From Salipiger sp. IMCC34102 (lineage in GTDB: Bacteria > Pseudomonadota > Alphaproteobacteria > Rhodobacterales > Rhodobacteraceae), in the NCBI RefSeq assembly GCF_004145405.1, contig NZ_SELQ01000001.1:186001-250000 (forward strand): DNA of 64,000 bases, read 5' to 3'. Position numbers and translations under genes: made by a program. This document shows positions 61,460 through 64,000 of this stretch, one piece after another. Numbering within the stretch: position 1 is the first letter of the stretch; every line of letters starts with the position of its first letter. Below the pieces are notes generated by a model. The model saw only the letters and a list, made by a program, of their open reading frames with translations, searched no databases and was not told the origin of the DNA.

Positions 61460-61941
61460 GAGGAGACGTCCAGCAGCACCAATTGCGCGAAGATCCGGTC
61501 GGCCAGCAAGGTCATCAATCGCCCTTGCGCATCAGTGGCCGAGGTCTGGGTCGCCACGGTCGAGCCGGTTGCCCCGTAGCTGGTGAACCCGTCCACCTGG
61601 CCTTCGCCCAATGTCTGGCCATCCGGGCCCAGCAACTGCCAGCCGGCGGCCCCGATGACGTTGTAGCGCAAGGTGTCGCCACGGCGGGACCGGGCCGCGG
61701 CTTCGAGCGCTTCCTCGATGTCGACGATCAATTGCAGATCGCCCGGTCCGCGCCCCAGGCGTTCCTGCAGGCGCGCCCGCAAGGCGAACCCCTCGATCGT
61801 GTCGGGCGCCGTCACCGATACGCGCCCCTGCAGGCTGCGCGCCGCGCCCCCGGGGGCCAGGGCCGGCGAGAAACCGCAGGCCCCCAGCGCCAGCAGGGTC
61901 AGCACGGCCCCGCGGCGGGACAGCGTGCGGTCAGACGACAA
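61456..61941 (-). CDS. lptE: LPS-assembly lipoprotein LptE
   Basis: A 161-residue outer-membrane lipoprotein that plugs LptD in lipopolysaccharide export. A lipobox with Cys22 is in [50 protein letters not shown] and [19 protein letters not shown] fit the LptE fold. The start is TTG at 61941, since no ATG or GTG exists before the lipobox that leaves a full leader; it overlaps the end of leuS by 11 bases. It is followed by holA through GTGA. Confidence 0.88.
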   Translation of the reverse strand: MSSDRTLSRRGAVLTLLALGACGFSPALAPGGAARSLQGRVSVTAPDTIEGFALRARLQERLGRGPGDLQLIVDIEEALEAAARSRRGDTLRYNVIGAAGWQLLGPDGQTLGEGQVDGFTSYGATGSTVATQTSATDAQGRLMTLLADRIFAQLVLLDVSS

Positions 61942-64000
61942 TGTTCACGATCCGGCCGGGGACGACGATGATCTTCTTGGGGCTTCCACCGTCGAGTGCG
62001 CGCTGCACCGCGTCCTGCTCCAACGCCAGCGCCTCGACATCCGCCTTGGAGGCATCGGCCGCGACGACGATCTCAGCCTTGCGCTTGCCGTTGATCTGGA
62101 TCGGCAAGGTGACCTGCGTGTCGACCAGCATCGCCTCGTCCGCCTGCGGCCAGGAGGCGTTCACGACCATGCCGTCGCCACCCAGCATGCGCCACATCTC
62201 TTCCGCGAGGTGCGGCGTCATCGGCGACATGAGCTGGGCGAGCGTCCGTGCGGCGGTGCGCTTCGCCTCGGCCCCGGCCTGCGATTTCGACAGCGTGTTG
62301 GTGAACCCGTAAAGCTTGGCGATCGCCGCGTTGAAACCGAAGCTTTCCAGCCCCGCCGTCACGTCGCGGATCGTGCGGTGCATCTCGCGCATGAGGTCGT
62401 CGTCGCCCGTGCCAGAGCCTTCGGCTGCCGTGATCTCGTCCGTGAGACGGTAGACGCGTCCCAGGTGACGGTTTGCCGCTTCGGCACCGGCGGCGGTCCA
62501 CTCCACGTCACGCTCCGGCGGGCTGTCCGACAGGACGAACCACCGGGCGGTGTCGGCCCCGTAGGTGTCCACGATCTTCAGCGGATCGACCACGTTGTTC
62601 TTGGACTTCGACATCTTGGCCGAGGGGATGACCGTCACCTCCGTGCCGGTGTCCTTGAGGAAGGCCTTGCCGTCGCGCAGCTCGACCTCCTCGGGGTAGT
62701 GGTAGACGGGGCGGCCGTCCATCGGGCGGTTCGTGGTGTAGATCGCATGGGTGACCATGCCTTGGGTAAAGAGCGCGTCGAAGGGCTCCGACGCGCTTTC
62801 GGGCAGGTGGCCGGTGATCTTCATCGCGCGGGCGAAGAAGCGCGAATAGAGCAGGTGCAGGATCGCGTGTTCGATCCCGCCCACGTACTGGTCGACGTTC
62901 ATCCAGTAATCCGCATCCTCGGCCACGGTCGGCGTATCCGCCTTCGGGGCCGTGAACCGGGCGTAGTACCAGGACGAATCGACGAAGGTGTCCATCGTGT
63001 CGGTTTCGCGCCGGGCCGGTTGCCCGCAGGCGGGGCAGTCGCAGTCGCGCCAGGTCGCGTGCCGGTCGAGCGGGTTGCCGGGAACGTCGAAGGTGACGTC
63101 ACGCGGCAGTTCGATGGGCAGGTTTTCCTTGCGCTCGGGGACGACCCCGCAGGCGTCGCAATGGACCACCGGGATCGGACAGCCCCAGTAGCGCTGGCGG
63201 CTGAGGCCCCAGTCGCGCAGGCGGTATTTCGTCACCGCGTGGCCGACGCCGTTGGCTTCGCAAAAGTCGATGGCCGCCTCGATCGCGGCCTCGCCGGTCT
63301 GCCAGTCGTCGCCGGAGAACCCCTTGCAGTAGAAGACCTTCTCGGACTTCAGGGGAACGTAAGCCTGAGAGAACTCGGTCGAGGCGTCCTCGTCCGGCAG
63401 GAAGGTCGGGATCACGGGCAGGTCGTATTTCTGCGCGAACTCGAAGTCGCGGGCGTCGTGGGCCGGACAGCCGAAGATCGCCCCGGTGCCGTAGTCCATG
63501 AGGATGAAGTTGGCGATGTAGACCGGCAGCTCGGCGGAGGTGTCGAAGGGATGACGCACGCGCAGGCCCGTGTCATGGCCCCGCTTCTCGGCGGTCTCGA
63601 TCGCCTCCTCGCTGGTGCCGCCGCGGCGCACCTCGGCGCAGAAGGCGGCGACGGCGGGATCCTCGGCCTCGAGCGTCTTGGCCAGCGGGTGATCGGGCGA
63701 GATGCCCACGAAGGACGCGCCAAGAAGCGTGTCGGGCCGGGTGGTATAGACCTCGATCCGGTCGTGGCCTTCAGGACCGTCGACGAGGCCGAAACTGAAC
63801 TGCAACCCGCGCGAGCGACCGATCCAGTTGGCCTGCATGAGCTTGACCTTCGACGGCCAGTTGTCGAGCGTGTCGAGCCCGTCGAGAAGCTCCTCGGCGT
63901 GGTCCGAGATCTTGAAGAACCATTGCGTCAGCTCTCGGCGCTCGACCTCGGCGCCGGAGCGCCAGCCTTTTCCGTCCTCCACCTGTTCGTTGGCAAGCAC
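61931..64000 (-). CDS. leuS: Leucyl-tRNA synthetase, 5' truncated by the window
   Basis: The C-terminal 689 residues of LeuRS, which charges tRNA-Leu. The HIGH motif and N-terminal end lie beyond the right edge. The editing domain shows [20 protein letters not shown] and [15 protein letters not shown], and the LeuRS-specific zinc-like segment has [16 protein letters not shown]. The catalytic KMSKS is in [15 protein letters not shown]. The C-terminal tRNA-binding domain ends in [14 protein letters not shown]. It overlaps lptE by 11 bases. Confidence 0.97.
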   Translation of the reverse strand: MLANEQVEDGKGWRSGAEVERRELTQWFFKISDHAEELLDGLDTLDNWPSKVKLMQANWIGRSRGLQFSFGLVDGPEGHDRIEVYTTRPDTLLGASFVGISPDHPLAKTLEAEDPAVAAFCAEVRRGGTSEEAIETAEKRGHDTGLRVRHPFDTSAELPVYIANFILMDYGTGAIFGCPAHDARDFEFAQKYDLPVIPTFLPDEDASTEFSQAYVPLKSEKVFYCKGFSGDDWQTGEAAIEAAIDFCEANGVGHAVTKYRLRDWGLSRQRYWGCPIPVVHCDACGVVPERKENLPIELPRDVTFDVPGNPLDRHATWRDCDCPACGQPARRETDTMDTFVDSSWYYARFTAPKADTPTVAEDADYWMNVDQYVGGIEHAILHLLYSRFFARAMKITGHLPESASEPFDALFTQGMVTHAIYTTNRPMDGRPVYHYPEEVELRDGKAFLKDTGTEVTVIPSAKMSKSKNNVVDPLKIVDTYGADTARWFVLSDSPPERDVEWTAAGAEAANRHLGRVYRLTDEITAAEGSGTGDDDLMREMHRTIRDVTAGLESFGFNAAIAKLYGFTNTLSKSQAGAEAKRTAARTLAQLMSPMTPHLAEEMWRMLGGDGMVVNASWPQADEAMLVDTQVTLPIQINGKRKAEIVVAADASKADVEALALEQDAVQRALDGGSPKKIIVVPGRIVNIVV

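Overview
The window is high-GC chromosomal DNA of an alphaproteobacterium, most likely a marine Rhodobacterales (Roseobacter-group) species. The evidence is the F0 cluster atpI-atpB-atpE-b'-b standing apart from F1 genes, a CcrM-type methylase, a MipZ-type ATPase, a Rhodobacterales-type TauABC system, DUF2125 and DUF4170 proteins, and a GT14 glycosyltransferase with the extended C-terminus seen in this order. No rRNA, tRNA, CRISPR array, prophage or insertion sequence was found. Nearly all of the window is ordinary core genome with short, often overlapping gene junctions.

Layout. 1-9.8 kb: 3' part of glcF, a secreted trypsin-like protease, a small heat-shock gene behind a candidate RpoH promoter and ROSE-type RNA thermometer, polA, an orphan ABC ATPase, and a GT14-HIT pair. 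10-16.1 kb: a sulfotransferase divergent from GT14, nth/ada DNA repair, an OmpA-like protein and the ATP synthase F0 operon. 16.3-19.4 kb: ArsR, LysR-DMT exporter and an HSL-type hydrolase. 19.6-26.3 kb: translation block ffh, two GNATs, chorismate mutase, rpsP, rimM, a sulfotransferase-like gene, DUF1328, trmD, rplS, rpmE. 26.3-34.8 kb: a lower-GC ATP-grasp gene, a 16-Cys copper-storage-like protein, rhlE, mipZ, hydrolase-SDR, a GH13 glucosidase and a membrane-tailed SDR. 34.9-39.3 kb: tauABC, then a small periplasmic protein coupled to a membrane-tethered winged-helix protein. 39.5-43.2 kb: rnhB, ccrM and an oxidoreductase. 43.2-47.8 kb: mutY-alkB, divergent from dciA-dsbA-CoA transferase. 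47.8-54 kb: a minus-strand operon pmbA-cysQ-DUF4170-waaA-like-lpxK and a DUF2125 protein. 54-57 kb: SDR plus an enoyl-CoA hydratase remnant, DUF1992, HNH and a flavoprotein. 57-60.3 kb: a yjbH-yjbF-yjbE-like exopolysaccharide cluster. 60.4-64 kb: leuS-lptE-holA.

Three themes connect separate genes. Envelope and surface polysaccharide: GT14, ATP-grasp, YjbH/F/E-like, LpxK, WaaA-like, LptE. Sulfur: two PAPS-type sulfotransferases, the PAP phosphatase CysQ and the taurine importer TauABC. Genome maintenance: polA, nth, ada, mutY, rnhB, ccrM, dciA, holA, mipZ.

The strongest leads are the ROSE-like thermometer with RpoH promoter ahead of hsp20 (2103-2228), a cadherin/Ig-like domain inserted into the periplasmic loop of the TauC permease (about 35563-35886), a sulfotransferase gene embedded in the rpsP-rimM-trmD-rplS ribosomal operon, a WaaA-like glycosyltransferase lacking the expected N-terminal catalytic motif, a membrane-tethered winged-helix regulator, a collapsed enoyl-CoA hydratase pseudogene, and a small YjbE-like secreted protein with its own promoter. 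I did not find a convincing entirely new multi-gene system. All family calls come from reading motifs, not from database searches.
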